Assembly: GCF_022965805.1 (NCBI RefSeq)
Contig: NC_133103.1
Coordinates: 46,332,047 to 46,396,046 of the forward strand
Direction: 5' to 3'
DNA length: 64,000 nt
DNA from: Primulina eburnea
Lineage: Eukaryota > Streptophyta > Magnoliopsida > Lamiales > Gesneriaceae
Positions 41,472 to 53,147 of this stretch are shown here, piece after piece. The position numbers were made by a program, and so were the translations under genes. The notes beneath the pieces were generated by a model. The model was not told the DNA's origin. It saw only the letters and a program-made list of their open reading frames with translations, and made no database searches. Position 1 is the first letter of the stretch; each line of letters opens with the position of its first letter.

Positions 41472-44400
41472 ATGAGCCGTGTTAGAGGAGAGACAGAATT
41501 AGAGCCGTTTGATCCAGAGATTGAGAATACTTTTCGACGGAGACGTAGAGCACAAAGGGAGAAATCCTCCGACTTTGACGTAGAAGAACAATTAAAACAA
41601 GAGGAGAAAGTTGAAACAACAGGAATTGAAGCAATGGAGAACGAGGAAAATGATCTCACTGTCTATGATCTTACTAGACAAACCACTGGAGGTTATGGTT
41701 CTAGCATCACTCGTCCTACTGTGGAAGCAAATAATTTTGAGTTGAAGCCATCTATCATTCAAATGATACAGTATCAAGTGAGATTTGGAGGATCGCAGAC
41801 CGAGGATCCTAATGCACATCTGGAGGGATTTCTATCTATCTGTGACACAATCAAATTCAATGGAGTGAGCACGGATGCCATAAGATTGAGACTATTCCCT
41901 TTCTCTTTGCATGGTGAAGCAGCAGAATGGCTTAGAGATCTACCAGCTGGCTCTATTATTACATGGAATGGTTTGGTGGAAATGTTCATGAATCAATATT
42001 TTCCACCCACCAAGCTAGCACAACTGCGTATGGATATATCATCTTTTCGCCAGAAGGATGGGGAGACACTACATACAGCTTGGGGAAGATTTAGAAAAAT
42101 GTTGAGGAGGTGTCCTCAACATGGTTTCTCTTCATCTGAGCAAGTTCAAATTTTCTATAACGGAGTTGATCCTTCCGTGCGTTCCATGCTAGATGCAGCA
42201 GCCAATGGTAGCTTATACAGGAAGACTCCACGAGTTGCACTTGAAATAATTTCAAATATGGCTGAAAATAGTGCGGGTTGGACAGATATTAAACGAGAAA
42301 AGAAGGCTGGAGTTCTTGAAATGGATGTGTTGAATGCACTTACTGCTAAGATTGATGGGTTGGCCCATCAATTCTCTCAGCTGAAATCAAATCAAGCAAA
42401 TCAGGTCCAAGGAATAGTCATCGAGGAACAACCCATTTTTGATGAAGAAGCAGTGAATTTTGTGGGGAATCAATGGAGACAGCAATCCAACCCATACAGT
42501 TCCACATACAATCCAGGATGGAAGAATCACCCTAATTTCTCTTGGAAGAATACGGAGAATTCCCTTAATCCAACACATATTCCTCCACTGCCCATTCCTC
42601 AACAAATGAGACAGCAAGGAGTATTGGTACCTACAGCACCTCCAGGATTCAAGCAAGAAGATCAAAAATCAATTTATGAGGATTTTATGATGAAACATGT
42701 AGTGGGGATGGAGACGAGACTGCAGAATCATGATGCTATCTTACGAAGATTGGATGCTCAAATGGGTCAAATAGCCAATCAATTAGCAAATCGACCCCTT
42801 GGAACACTACCAAGTGATATTGAGAAAAATCCGAAAGGAGTGAATGCAGTGAGTACAGTGGTCAAGGCCGAGGAAGAGGAGCCAAAGAGGCAGAATTCTA
42901 CAGATATGGAGGCAAAGAATGATGGAGGAATGAAACCAAAAATGGAAGATGCTAAGGAACAGAACACTCAGACTACACGGAAGACAGGTAAGAAAGGTAA
43001 GGAATTTGATTCTAATGATAATATTGATATCAATACACTTCCTTTTCCTCAAAGAGCAAGGCAACTACAATTGGATCAACAATTTTCGAAATTTCTTGAA
43101 GTTTTTAAGAAATTGCACATAAATATTCCTTTTGTAGAGGCTTTGGCTCAAATGCCTTCTTATGCTAAATTCTTGAAAGATATTTTGACTAAAAAGAGAA
43201 AACTTGTTGATTTTGAAACTGTTAAGCTTTCTGAGGAATGTTCAGCTATTTTGCAAAATAAATTACCTCCAAAGCTTAAGGATCCAGGTAGTTTCTCCAT
43301 TCCTTGCACTATAGGTAATTCTAATTTTAACAAAGCATTGTGTGATCTTGGTGCTAGTATAAATCTTATGCCTTATTCATGCTTTGAGAAATTGGGGATT
43401 GGAGAAGTTAAACCAACCACTATTTCCCTTCAACTTGCTGATAGGTCTATTAAATATCCTAGAGGGGTTATAGAGGATGTTTTGGTTAAAGTTGATAAAT
43501 TTATATTTCCAGTTGATTTTGTTGTGCTAGACATGGAGGAGGATCGTGAGATCCCCCTAATTTTAGGCCGTCCTTTCTTAGCTACTGGAAGAGCTCTAAT
43601 AGATGTGCAAAAAGGTGAGTTAGTTTTGAGGTTGAATGATGAGAAGGTAACTTTTAATGTTTTTCGTAGTATGAAATATCCTGGATCTTCTGATTGTTAT
43701 AGAATAGATGCTATTGATGATATTGTTGAGTGTAGTGTGCAGGATACTTTTATTGAAGACCCACTAGAAAAGCTTTTGGTTAGCCCAAAGTCCACGGAAT
43801 CCAGCAGAGAAGAGGTGGAGGAATGTATGAACTTTTTAGAGGGATCAAAGCCACTGCCAAGATCGGAGAATGCGAAGATTGGGGAGCTTGGACATATTCC
43901 AAAATCACTTAAACCTTCCATAGAAGAACCCCCATTCCTCGAACTCAAACCACTTCCTCCTCATTTAAAATATCTATTTTTGAAGGAAGAACATAAACTG
44001 CCAGTAATTGTTTCTTCTTCCTTGACAGGTGATGAAGAAGAAAAGCTCGTGAGAGTGCTGAAGGACAACATATGTGCCATTGGATGGAGCATAGCTGACA
44101 TCAAGGGAATAAATCCATCCATGTGCATGTACAAAATTTTAATGGAGAAGGAGCACTCTCCCACCACTCAACCTCAAAGAAGATTGAATCCAGCTATGCA
44201 AGAGGTCGTCAAAAAGGAGGTAATCAAACTCCTTGATGCAGGTATGATCTTTCCTATATCCGATAGCAAGTGGGTAAGTCATGTGCATGTTGTGCCTAAG
44301 AAAGGGGGAATCACTGTTGTTGAAAATGAAAATAACGAATTAATCCCCACTAGAACTGTGTCTGTGACTGGGTGGCGTGTTTGTATTGATTATCGCAAAT

Positions 44401-46832
44401 TGAATGATGCCACAAGAAAAGATCACTTCCCCTTACCTTTTGTTGATCAAATGTTAGAGCGTTTGGCGGGTCATGCTTTCTATTGTTTTCTAGATGGTTA
44501 TTCTGGATATATGCAAATCCCCATAGACCCCGAAGATCAAGATAAGACCATTTTTACTTGTCCCTATGGTACATTTGCTTATAAAAGAATGCCATTTGGT
44601 TTGTGTAATGCTCCTGCTACTTTTCAACGTTGTATGATGTCGATTTTTCATGATATGGTTGAAAAGTATATTGAGGTCTTCATGGATGACTTTTCTGTTT
44701 TTGGTTCTTCCTTCGACTCTTGTTTGATTAATTTGTCAAAAGTGCTAAAGAGATGTGAAGAAACGAATCTTGTACTTAACTGGGAGAAATGTCATTTCAT
44801 GGTAAAGGAAGGAATTGTCCTTGGTCACAAAATTTCTGAAAAAGGCATTGAAGTGGATAGAGCTAAGGTAGAGATCATAGAAAAGCTTCCTCCCCCTACT
44901 AATGTCAAGGGAATTCGTAGTTTTATTGGGCATGCAGGTTTTTATAGGCGATTTATCAAGGATTTCTCAAGTATTACTAAGCCTTTAACTAATTTGCTAA
45001 TGAAAGATGTTCCTTTTGTTTTTTCTGAGGATTGTTTACAAGCTTTTCAGGCATTAAAGCAAAAGTTGACCACAACCCCGATCATTGTTGCACCAGATTG
45101 GCATCTAGCGTTTGAACTCATGTGTGACGCAAGTGATATTGCTTTAGGGGCTGTTTTGGGGCAAAAGAGGGACAAATTCTTGCATGTAATCTACTATGCA
45201 AGTATGACACTTTCAGGAGCTCAATTGAACTACTCCACCACAGAAAAAGAGTTGCTGGCTGTTGTTTTTTCTTTAGACAAGTTTCGGCCATACCTTGTAG
45301 GGAGTAAAGTGATAGTCCACACGGATCATTCAGCTTTGAAGTATCTCTTAAACAAGAAGGATGCCAAGCCAAGATTGATAAGATGGATCCTTCTACTGCA
45401 AAAATTTGACATAGAGATCGTGGATCGCAAGGGGACTGAAAACCAAGTTGCTGATCATCTATCGAGATTGGAGAAGCCCGAGGAAGGTAAGTATGTAATT
45501 AGAGATGAATTCCCTGACGAGAAACTTTATGCCATCTCTAATTTACCATGGTATGCTGATTTTGTCAATTATTTGTCATGCAAATTTATTCCTTCTCATC
45601 TTACATATCAGCAGAAAAAGAAGTTCTTTTCAGATTTAAAATATTATCTTTGGGAAGATCCTCTTTTGTTTAGAATTTGTGCAGATGGCATTATTCGTAG
45701 GTGTATTCCAGTGGAAGAGGTAAGTTCTATACTTTCTCATTGCCATAGTGGTCCAACTGGAGGACATTTCGGGGCAAGTAAAACTGCTACAAAAATCCTT
45801 CAAGGTGGATTCTACTGGCCTACACTGTTCAAGGATGCACACACTTATGTTTTGAATTGCAATGAATGCCAACGTGTTGGTAATATTTCAAGGAGACACG
45901 AAATGCCATTGAATAATATTTTAATCTGTGAATTGTTTGATGTGTGGGGAATTGATTTCATGGGGCCATTTCCAGATTCCTTAGGAAATAAATATATTTT
46001 AGTGGCCGTGGATTACGTATCCAAGTGGGTGGAAGCAAGTGCTTGTAGAACCAATGACTCTAAGGTTGTGATCCAATTTTTAAAGAAAAATATTTTTGCA
46101 AGATTTGGCACACCTAGAGCCATTATTAGCGATGGGGGAAAACACTTTTGTAATCGTTATTTTGAGTCTCTGTTAACTAAGTATGGGGTCACGCACAAGG
46201 TGGCAACACCTTATCATCCTCAAACTAGTGGTCAAGTAGAAGTGTCAAATAGGGAGATTAAGAAAATTCTTGAGAAGACCGTTGGATCTTCGAGGAAAGA
46301 ATGGGCTAGTAAATTGGATGATGCATTATGGGCATATAGAACAGCATTTAAAACCCCTATAGGAACTTCCCCTTTTCGTTTGGTCTATGGAAAAGCTTGT
46401 CACCTTCCTGTTGAACTAGAGCATAGGGCATTATGGGCTACTAAATTTTTGAACTTTGATGTGCAAGCTACAGGTTATCAGCGTCTTCTACAACTCAATG
46501 AGCTGGAGGAATTTCGTCTTGATGCATATGAGAATGCAAAAATCTATAAGGAAAAGACAAAGAAGTGGCATGATGCAAGGATTGTGCACAGGGAATTTGA
46601 GTTTGGACAAAAAGTTCTTCTTTATAACTCTCGTTTGAAACTCATGCCAGGTAAACTTCGTTCCAAATGGTCCGGGCCTTTTACTGTTACTGAAGTTTTT
46701 CCCTTTGGTGTTGTAGAAATCTGTGGAGAATCTGGAAATCCCTTTAAGGTGAATGGACATCGACTGAAAATTTTTCATGAAGGAATTGTGGAGCAAGAGG
46801 AGCCGAGTACTCCTTTGCACGATCCAACATAA
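41472..46832 (+). CDS. Athila Gag-Pol polyprotein (about 1786 aa)
   Basis: The frame is open from 41346, but the first 42 residues are a hydrophobic translation of the T-rich leader, so I take the ATG at 41472 ([18 protein letters not shown]). Gag capsid with [17 protein letters not shown] and [13 protein letters not shown] (about residues 120-210). No CCHC knuckle is seen in Gag. Protease with [11 protein letters not shown] (about 622; Leu replaces the usual Ser/Thr after Asp, as in other Athila) and [13 protein letters not shown] with [26 protein letters not shown] and FMDDFSVFG (about 1070). RNase H with [23 protein letters not shown] and [11 protein letters not shown]. Integrase with the HHCC finger ([17 protein letters not shown]), then [19 protein letters not shown] and QVEVSNREI giving D, D, E. 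No stop or frameshift, so it may be functional. Confidence 0.93.
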   Translation: MSRVRGETELEPFDPEIENTFRRRRRAQREKSSDFDVEEQLKQEEKVETTGIEAMENEENDLTVYDLTRQTTGGYGSSITRPTVEANNFELKPSIIQMIQYQVRFGGSQTEDPNAHLEGFLSICDTIKFNGVSTDAIRLRLFPFSLHGEAAEWLRDLPAGSIITWNGLVEMFMNQYFPPTKLAQLRMDISSFRQKDGETLHTAWGRFRKMLRRCPQHGFSSSEQVQIFYNGVDPSVRSMLDAAANGSLYRKTPRVALEIISNMAENSAGWTDIKREKKAGVLEMDVLNALTAKIDGLAHQFSQLKSNQANQVQGIVIEEQPIFDEEAVNFVGNQWRQQSNPYSSTYNPGWKNHPNFSWKNTENSLNPTHIPPLPIPQQMRQQGVLVPTAPPGFKQEDQKSIYEDFMMKHVVGMETRLQNHDAILRRLDAQMGQIANQLANRPLGTLPSDIEKNPKGVNAVSTVVKAEEEEPKRQNSTDMEAKNDGGMKPKMEDAKEQNTQTTRKTGKKGKEFDSNDNIDINTLPFPQRARQLQLDQQFSKFLEVFKKLHINIPFVEALAQMPSYAKFLKDILTKKRKLVDFETVKLSEECSAILQNKLPPKLKDPGSFSIPCTIGNSNFNKALCDLGASINLMPYSCFEKLGIGEVKPTTISLQLADRSIKYPRGVIEDVLVKVDKFIFPVDFVVLDMEEDREIPLILGRPFLATGRALIDVQKGELVLRLNDEKVTFNVFRSMKYPGSSDCYRIDAIDDIVECSVQDTFIEDPLEKLLVSPKSTESSREEVEECMNFLEGSKPLPRSENAKIGELGHIPKSLKPSIEEPPFLELKPLPPHLKYLFLKEEHKLPVIVSSSLTGDEEEKLVRVLKDNICAIGWSIADIKGINPSMCMYKILMEKEHSPTTQPQRRLNPAMQEVVKKEVIKLLDAGMIFPISDSKWVSHVHVVPKKGGITVVENENNELIPTRTVSVTGWRVCIDYRKLNDATRKDHFPLPFVDQMLERLAGHAFYCFLDGYSGYMQIPIDPEDQDKTIFTCPYGTFAYKRMPFGLCNAPATFQRCMMSIFHDMVEKYIEVFMDDFSVFGSSFDSCLINLSKVLKRCEETNLVLNWEKCHFMVKEGIVLGHKISEKGIEVDRAKVEIIEKLPPPTNVKGIRSFIGHAGFYRRFIKDFSSITKPLTNLLMKDVPFVFSEDCLQAFQALKQKLTTTPIIVAPDWHLAFELMCDASDIALGAVLGQKRDKFLHVIYYASMTLSGAQLNYSTTEKELLAVVFSLDKFRPYLVGSKVIVHTDHSALKYLLNKKDAKPRLIRWILLLQKFDIEIVDRKGTENQVADHLSRLEKPEEGKYVIRDEFPDEKLYAISNLPWYADFVNYLSCKFIPSHLTYQQKKKFFSDLKYYLWEDPLLFRICADGIIRRCIPVEEVSSILSHCHSGPTGGHFGASKTATKILQGGFYWPTLFKDAHTYVLNCNECQRVGNISRRHEMPLNNILICELFDVWGIDFMGPFPDSLGNKYILVAVDYVSKWVEASACRTNDSKVVIQFLKKNIFARFGTPRAIISDGGKHFCNRYFESLLTKYGVTHKVATPYHPQTSGQVEVSNREIKKILEKTVGSSRKEWASKLDDALWAYRTAFKTPIGTSPFRLVYGKACHLPVELEHRALWATKFLNFDVQATGYQRLLQLNELEEFRLDAYENAKIYKEKTKKWHDARIVHREFEFGQKVLLYNSRLKLMPGKLRSKWSGPFTVTEVFPFGVVEICGESGNPFKVNGHRLKIFHEGIVEQEEPSTPLHDPT

Positions 46833-48606
46833 TCTATAAAGGGAGTTGTCTAGCTATAGACAAGAAATTTAGCGCTTGCTGGGAGGCAACCCAGTGATTT
46901 ATTTTATTTCGTTTCATTTTATTTCTTTACTTTTTCATTCTATTAGGTTAATTCTCTGTGATTTTGGTGTGTGTAGGGAATATTGGAATAAAGGAATATG
47001 ATTTAGATTCTGGAAAAGCTAAACTGTTGAAATAAAAGATTTCCAGCACTAAGGAATTCTACCATCCCCATGTACCACTCCATGGAATTTAAAGCACACT
47101 GCCAGGGAAGTGTTCTCTTACTATTCTACATCCAAATTCTATATTCTTTTTGAATGGCATGACACTGAGGGCAGTGTAACTCTAAAGTGTGGGGGGGATT
47201 TTATTTGTGTTTGTTTCACGTCACCACACTTAGCATGTGCTTCAATGTTTAATCCTCGAGCATGAAAAAAAAATTTGGTTATTCTTTGAGAAACTGCACT
47301 TGTGATTACATGACACACTAATTGACTTTCTAGATTTTTGAAAACTCAAGAAATTACATCACACCTAGAATTGATTGAGATGAGCTGTAGTTGTAGCCGC
47401 AAGATTTGAGCACAAACTAGTTTTGTATCATATTTTGAGACATAATCTATGCACTTTAGGTCATACTTATATGAATTAATCGTGAATTAGTAAAAGGTGA
47501 GCTCATGAAAAAAAAAAATTTGAAAAAAAAAGAGAGAAAGAAAAGAAACAATCTAGAACTTGTCTGATTATCTTTCGAGGCGAAAATACGGAGGAGAATG
47601 ACTTAGGGATGATTTAGGCGATCTTTGGACCGTTTGAGCCTTTCGAGCCTACCAAATGCATCATTTATATCCCTAGTATCCTCTTTTGAGCCTATAAAAA
47701 ATCGAATGGAGTGTGTCAAAGACATACAATTAGCCCCCATTCGTATTCCTTCAAACTCCCACATCAACTACCCATTTTTAGCTCATACACTATTCCTCCA
47801 CCTTAATTTTGAGAGAAATAAACCCCTTTAGCGCTTTAAAATTTTCAATAACTCTCATGTGCTGATTGATAAGAAAAATTGGAGGAGTTAAAAAAAATAA
47901 TCATGAAGAACGAGAAAAGAGTTGATGAAAAGATATATATAATTATAAAAGAAAAGAAGGAGGAATGAATGTTGTATGATGTGGTTATGAAAAAAAAACT
48001 AAAAGGGAATTTTGTTGAAGATTGAAAGAAGCTGGAAAAAAAAAATATATGGGGGAATATGAATGAAAGTACAAGGAAGATGAAAAAGTTAGCTGGAGGA
48101 ATGATGGAATTCAATGAGGAGGAAGATAAGAGATGAAGGAATGCGCTGAAGGAATAATTGTTTATTTTCTCTCATTTTGAATCTCCCAACCTTTATTGTA
48201 GCCGTGAGCCGTGGCCTAACGTTATAAGCTTAAAAAGACCTATTAACCGGGTCATATTCCTCCAACATTTAGTGGAGAAAGATATGAAAGATAAGCTTAT
48301 GGAGAGTTTCTTTGAAAAAAAAATCAGAAAATATGAGCATTCCTTAAACTAAAACACCTTTGAGGAATATGAGTTTCGACTTCCACACTACACACGTCTC
48401 ATTATCTTGATCTTTTCTAGTGAATGCTTGAGTTTTAAAGTTGCAACGAAAGTGAATTTTACGATTTTCGAAGTGTGATCTTTTGATTGAGTGTGACGGA
48501 ATTTGGTAGGTCGAAAAGTGTTGATTGTGTCATTTGTTGTGGTGAATCATTGAATATTCCTTCATAATATTTTTATTCTCTAATTTGTTCGAGGACGAAC
48601 AAAGGC
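46833..48606 (+). other. 3' non-coding region of element E
   Basis: About 1.77 kb where Athila elements may carry an env-like ORF; none is open here. It contains a second PPT-like tract (47184-47199), several A-runs (47510-47540, 48030-48050) and a purine-rich stretch 47870-48140. Short ORFs on either strand are not supported. Confidence 0.7.
47184..47199 (+). other. Internal PPT-like tract of element E
   Basis: AAAGTGTGGGGGGGAT, nearly identical to the terminal PPT 1.4 kb downstream. It follows the text CACTGAGGGCAGTGTAACTCT. Confidence 0.65.
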
Positions 48607-48620
48607 TAAGTGTGGGGGGA
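48607..48620 (+). other. Polypurine tract of element E
   Basis: AAGTGTGGGGGGAT directly before the 3' LTR start TGATAAGCC. Confidence 0.85.
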
Positions 48621-49923
48621 TTGATAAGCCAAAATCTTATAGAGATTTTTAGGGATTTTATTTGTGCTTATCTAGGCTTTTTATCCCTAATTTTGTGCTC
48701 AATTGAATTAATTATTGTAGATTTAAATAAAAGATGAAAAATGATAAAATTTGGAAATAAAATAAATTTACAAGACTTCAAAGGAAATAAAATATTTTTT
48801 ATTTTATTATCTTGATATTATTGAAATTCTTAATAAAGATGGAGTCTAATATTTGAAAATCAAATCTACAATCTTATTATCTACAAGGGTTAAGTGAAGA
48901 TGGGCTTAAAAAAAGAATACAAGGAGAGGCCCATTAAGAGTGAAGGAGAAGCGTACAAAAGAAGGCAGCCGTAACAGAGAGAAAAAAAAAGACAGAAGGA
49001 GACGGAATAGCATAACAGCGCAGAAGAAGGAAAAGAAGGGAGGAAGAAGGAAGGCAAAACCAGCGAGGAATTCCTCACACACGCTACAAATCACTTAGAT
49101 TTCTTTCATTCCTTCTTAATCATGTTTTCTGCAATTAATTTAAACACTGATTTTGGCTTTTGTTTTAAGTTTATGGAGTAGATTTTTATAGACTAAGGTC
49201 ATGATAGGGCTGAGACATATTATTTTTTGATGTTTTGAGTTTTATTCAATTAGATTATTTATTTTATTCATTGATTGATGTCGTTTATCACGTGTTCTTT
49301 TAATCTGGCCAATTAAATAGAATATTTGTTGGTTAATCTAAAACCGAAAGGCGATAGATTCATATTTGCTTCACACATCAATCAACACATGGTTAAATTG
49401 ACTAGAAATAGTATTCGATTTCAGTGTGCGACTTTAGGTTGAAAAAACTGGAATTTCACAGCGATTTAATGCGGTTGAATCTAATTAAATTCAGTTAGGA
49501 ATAATTGGACTGTTAGATTTAATTAGGTTTATTAATTCGAGGAATCGTTTAATAAATAATTTTGGGAATTCCGTCGTGAATAAAATGATTAATTTATTGA
49601 ATTTAAATTTGACACGTGGATTATAAGATTGTCTTGGTACCGTTGTGCGCCTTAGTCGTTTTTAAATAATTTGAATTTTCGTCTAGTTAATATAATTTGG
49701 ATTTTTTTTTTGCTTTAGTTAATTTATTTAAATTGTTTAATTTATTTTTGATTAATCTATCTCCCATCATTTGAATTTTATTTAACCTAAATTAGGAAAA
49801 ATAATTCATATTCTAGTAATTAAACATCGATCTCTGTGGGTACGATACCTGGACTCATCTCCAATTACTATTACTTGACCTAGTCCGCTTGCTAGATTTA
49901 TTCCCAACCGAAATCGTCGGTCA
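48621..49923 (+). repeat. 3' LTR of element E
   Basis: 1303 bp; about 13 substitutions and small homopolymer indels relative to the 5' LTR; ends GTCGGTCA. Confidence 0.93.
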
Positions 49924-49928
49924 AAAAG
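49924..49928. repeat. Target site duplication of E, right copy (AAAAG)
   Basis: Identical to 40018-40022. LTR D resumes after it. Confidence 0.85.
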
Positions 49929-50198
49929 CATCACCCATATTTTAATAAATTAAAAATAATTATTTAGTAAAAAATTTTCTATTTTCCAGCCTTCGTTCTC
50001 CGTTCCTCGATCGCAACTCGAATATCCTTTAAAAATACATTTTTAATGCAATCATGTAGAAAAAATATATTTTATACATGTCAATATGCACCATATAATT
50101 AATTTATGCAATTAAAACAATTAATTAAAATATATAAGGAGTTTAATAACTTGTATGCATGTGGTTCGCGTGGGCCCTTAAATTTTCGGGGCATTACA

Positions 50199-50700
50199 GA
50201 TCTGCATATGGTACAATGTGTTGAGAAACAATCGGTCATGAAATTTTTTCGAAAACAAGTATGATAAGAAGAATATTCTGAATAGTAAGAGAACCTCGTC
50301 CATATTTCTCAACTGCGTTGGGTGACACGTACAAACCAGTGCCCCTTGTGCAAACCACAGCCTTTATAAGCGCAAAGATTAACCCGAAGACAACATCGTG
50401 TTTTGTCACAATTCATGTCTGATACATTGGCATTTTGTTCAAGAAGATCATCGTCTTTCATGAATTTATTCAAGCTAATATTTTGATCCTTTGTTCTTGG
50501 GAATAGAAGCAAACCAATGACATTGAAAGTGTACAGGAAATAACTCAGCCTAAAAGATGTCCTCGCCACCTAACCTTCAAATGGAATCTTATCAGCCCCT
50601 GATAGTCCACAAAACCTCAAATGGAAATAACTCAGCATAAAAGATGACTCCTAAATCATTATCAGAGCCGTGCTTTTTTACTTGTTTAAGAAAATTATCC
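50199..50700 (-). pseudogene. Host gene-like sequence, copy 1 (right part)
   Basis: Starts with D's TSD GATCT. The minus strand reads fragments collinear with copy 2: ARTSFRLSYFLYTF, IGLLLFPRTKDQ, LNKFMKDDDLLEQN, then in another frame GLIFALIKAVVCTRGTG and YVSPNAVEKYGRG. Homology to copy 2 ends near 50690 at the ATTATCCACATTACTT text. There is a local 50555-50640 rearrangement repeating CTCAAATGGAA. It is the downstream member of a tandem pair; its distal part is at 24122-24239 beyond the solo LTR. Confidence 0.75.
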
Positions 50701-50879
50701 ACATTACTTAAGATCAAACGTTGAAGAAATATATTATCCTAAATTCACTGATATAAGATTATCTCAAACTTATCTAAATTTGAAAGAAAATATCACTCAT
50801 CATCCAAAATTATAATTAATTTCTTAGAAAGAACTTGTATGAAGAAAATTATATCGCTAGATCTCTTACACAAAAATCA
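50701..50879. other. AT-rich spacer between the two host-gene copies
   Basis: About 180 bp, no feature recognised. Confidence 0.4.
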
Positions 50880-51992
50880 GTTAATATATACCTCATAATC
50901 TGCAAGAAGTGTGGCGTCGTGAAAGGCTGCAAGAAATCACATGAATTTGACATCTTCTACTTGTTGCTCTAAGACAGCGGTGGCAAGAGCAATCCTATAA
51001 GCAGTGGATCTCATATTCCTGACCAGAACGTAAATCGCGTTCCTCCTCCGCCTTACAAGTGATGCCTTCCATTGTTTCATTCGAAGCCCAGAAAATAGGC
51101 TTGCCTCACAAAGTTCTCTAGCCATTGGTTTCCTGCTGTATGACCAAAAAAGCACAAAGAATGATAGCGAAATAGCATTTAATATGAAAACTTTTGAAAG
51201 CAAGCTCTTCTGCATTAAAAATTCTTGCCTTCCTCGAACAAAACCTATTGGGCACCTATACGACTCCTAGAGCACAGGATCTCCAGATATGTGATGCTCC
51301 CACTTAAAAGATGACAGCTGAACAAATTATGATCTCATTGAAGAGTCAAGTATTTCATGACCATGGTTATCTTATGCAGATCTGCATATGGTACAATGAG
51401 TTGAGAAACAATCGGTCATGAAATATTTTCGAAAATATGTACGATAAGAAGAATATTCTGAATAGTGGTAGAACCTCGTCCATATTTCTCAATAGCGTTG
51501 TGTGATACGTATAAACCAGTGCCCCTTTTTCAAAACCACCGCCTTTATAAGCGCAAAGATTAACTCGTAGAAAACATCATGTTTTGTCACAATTCATGTA
51601 TAATACATTGGTATTTGTTCAAGAAGATCATCATCCTTCATAAATTTATTCAAGCTAGTCTTTTGATCCTTTGTTCTTGGGAATAGAAGCAAACCAATGA
51701 CACTAAAAGTGCACCAGAAATAACTCAGCCTAAAAGATGTCCTCGCCACAAAACCTTCAAATGGAATCTTATCAGCCCCTGATAGTCCACAGACAGTGTT
51801 TCTCACCAATTTGACTCCTAAATCATTATCAAAGTCGTGCTCTTTTACATGTTTAAGAAAATTATCCACATTACTTCATAGTTCTACAAAATTATGTTTC
51901 ACACAATCCCATGGAGCTGGTATTGGAATTTCTAGTGGTCTTTGAGAGGGAGGACGTCGCCCAACTTTATGATTCGAGGCAGTTGCATCCAT
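50880..51992 (-). pseudogene. Host gene-like sequence, copy 2 (unidentified membrane protein-like)
   Basis: Minus strand. ATG at 51992-51990 begins MDATASNHKVGRRPPSQRP, followed by LEIPIPAPWDCVKHNFVEL, an in-frame TGA at 51878-51876, then NVDNFLKHVKEHDFDNDLG, RNTVCGLSGADKIPFEG, ARTSFRLSYFW and a hydrophobic IGLLLFPRTKDQ segment. After a likely intron come the GLIFALIKAVV-like segment (about 51580-51480), SGSITYLEILCSRS (about 51300) and an open stretch 51215-50937 with MQKSLLSKVFILNAISLSFF (probable membrane helix), MKQWKASLVRRRRNAIYVLV and a C-terminal helix. I do not recognise the family. The stop and frame changes suggest a pseudogene, but splicing could explain some of the frame changes. 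Confidence 0.6.
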
Positions 51993-53147
51993 CGTCATGA
52001 AATACTAGTAAGCATCGCAATCAGGATAGCTCTAAGGGAAATATGACAATCTGGTCTACATAAAGATACATATGTTACATGGGATACCTTTATAACCTTA
52101 AATGGAATAAACATTTGTGCACTTACTTCACACACAATCCAGTCCTCTCTCAAACCTATGCCATGAGCACAACTTGAAATAAAAGTGTTACAAAATACTT
52201 TAACCTAATTTAGAGGGAGAATAACTGAACACCTGAAAAAATATGAAACAGAAATAACCAGATACGTAAATACATTAATGGAACCACACTCATATCATAG
52301 ACAGACAATTTTTTCTCAAAACATCATTATCGAAACAAGAACCAACACTTTTGGACACACCTGAAAAAGTATGAAACAGAAATAATCAGATAAATAAATA
52401 CATTAATGGAACCACACTCATATCATAGCCAGACAAGTTAATGCAATCCAATTATACTTCCAGGAAATTATCTGTAATAGGCTTGGCCCATTAGAATAAG
52501 GACAGTAATCAAACTCAGCAAGTTCAAAGGAGAAAGTCTGCAAGAGGTTCACAGATGGAAAGCCCAGAAACAACAAGGAATAATTAGAATTTAGGGGATC
52601 TGATCAATTTTACCTTAATTCCCCTAGCTATCATAGGAAAGGCTGAAATTAAAGGATTAGAATTTCACATAATTTGGGAGTGAATGTGGTGATTATTCTT
52701 GTATTTTATGAGATATTTCCAGCATAATTTTCTTATATCAATAAAGAGCAAAAAAGATTGTGAGTGTCTCCCTAAACGAGCCTCAATTCTCTACTCTTTG
52801 AAATAGGTAAACAAGTCAGCAAAACACAAATAAAAAGAACAATTGATGAATTAAACGATCGTTCTGTAACCAGGAACATAACCCAATCCTGCACCCAAAA
52901 CATTATCACAAGTAAATTTTATCTCGTGCTTAAAAAATAAATTGACACATAAATTCTTTACCACAATCCAAACAGATAACTAAGATCACATTCATAGGCA
53001 TTAGTTAACATAAAGAAGTTCGAAAATTTTTAAGGTTAAAACTATTGTTGTACATATTAATAAAATTTAATCAACAGGAGTAACAAGTGATTATGAAAAC
53101 CAAGGAAAATTGGATTCCTAAAATTTAATTATCGAGCAAAAGTTCTG
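51993..53147. other. Intergenic sequence with a partial tandem duplication
   Basis: AT-rich. Contains a duplicated block of about 78 bp, 52232-52309 and 52359-52436, period 127 bp. A stretch about 52440-52830 with ATCAATAAAGAGCAAAAAAGATTGTGAGTGTCTC resembles a retrotransposon LTR end, but no boundaries can be set. No gene seen. Confidence 0.5.

Larger units (their letters stand above)
40023..49923 (+). mobile_element. Element E: Athila-lineage Ty3/gypsy retrotransposon, coding-intact
   Basis: A 9901-bp element with LTRs of 1299 and 1303 bp, TSD AAAAG, a tRNA-Asp type PBS, one open Gag-Pol frame, a 1.8-kb 3' non-coding region and PPT. The PBS (TGGCGCCGTTGCCGGGGA), the long internal 3' region and the Gag start ([18 protein letters not shown]) identify Athila. 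About 13 substitutions between LTRs (about 1%). No env-like ORF is found after pol. Confidence 0.94.
24240..50198 (-). mobile_element. D: solo LTR of a Tekay-like gypsy element, carrying nested elements C, F and E
   Basis: An LTR without an internal region, reverse oriented: its 5' end (TGTAATGCCCCG on the minus strand) is at 50198 and its 3' end at 24240. Three segments survive, 24240-25468, 37927-40022 and 49929-50198, together about 3.6 kb. The rest is C (25469-37921, with F inside) and E (40023-49923), each with its own TSD. D's TSD GATCT is perfect, so D formed by LTR-LTR recombination of a full element. Shared blocks with LTR A (the AAGACTCACTAG...GGTGA region, reversed near 24660) show it belongs to a related family. 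Confidence 0.85.

Noticed and set aside
52440..52830. A solo copia LTR
   Set aside because: LTR-like 3' text is present, but neither end nor a TSD could be located.
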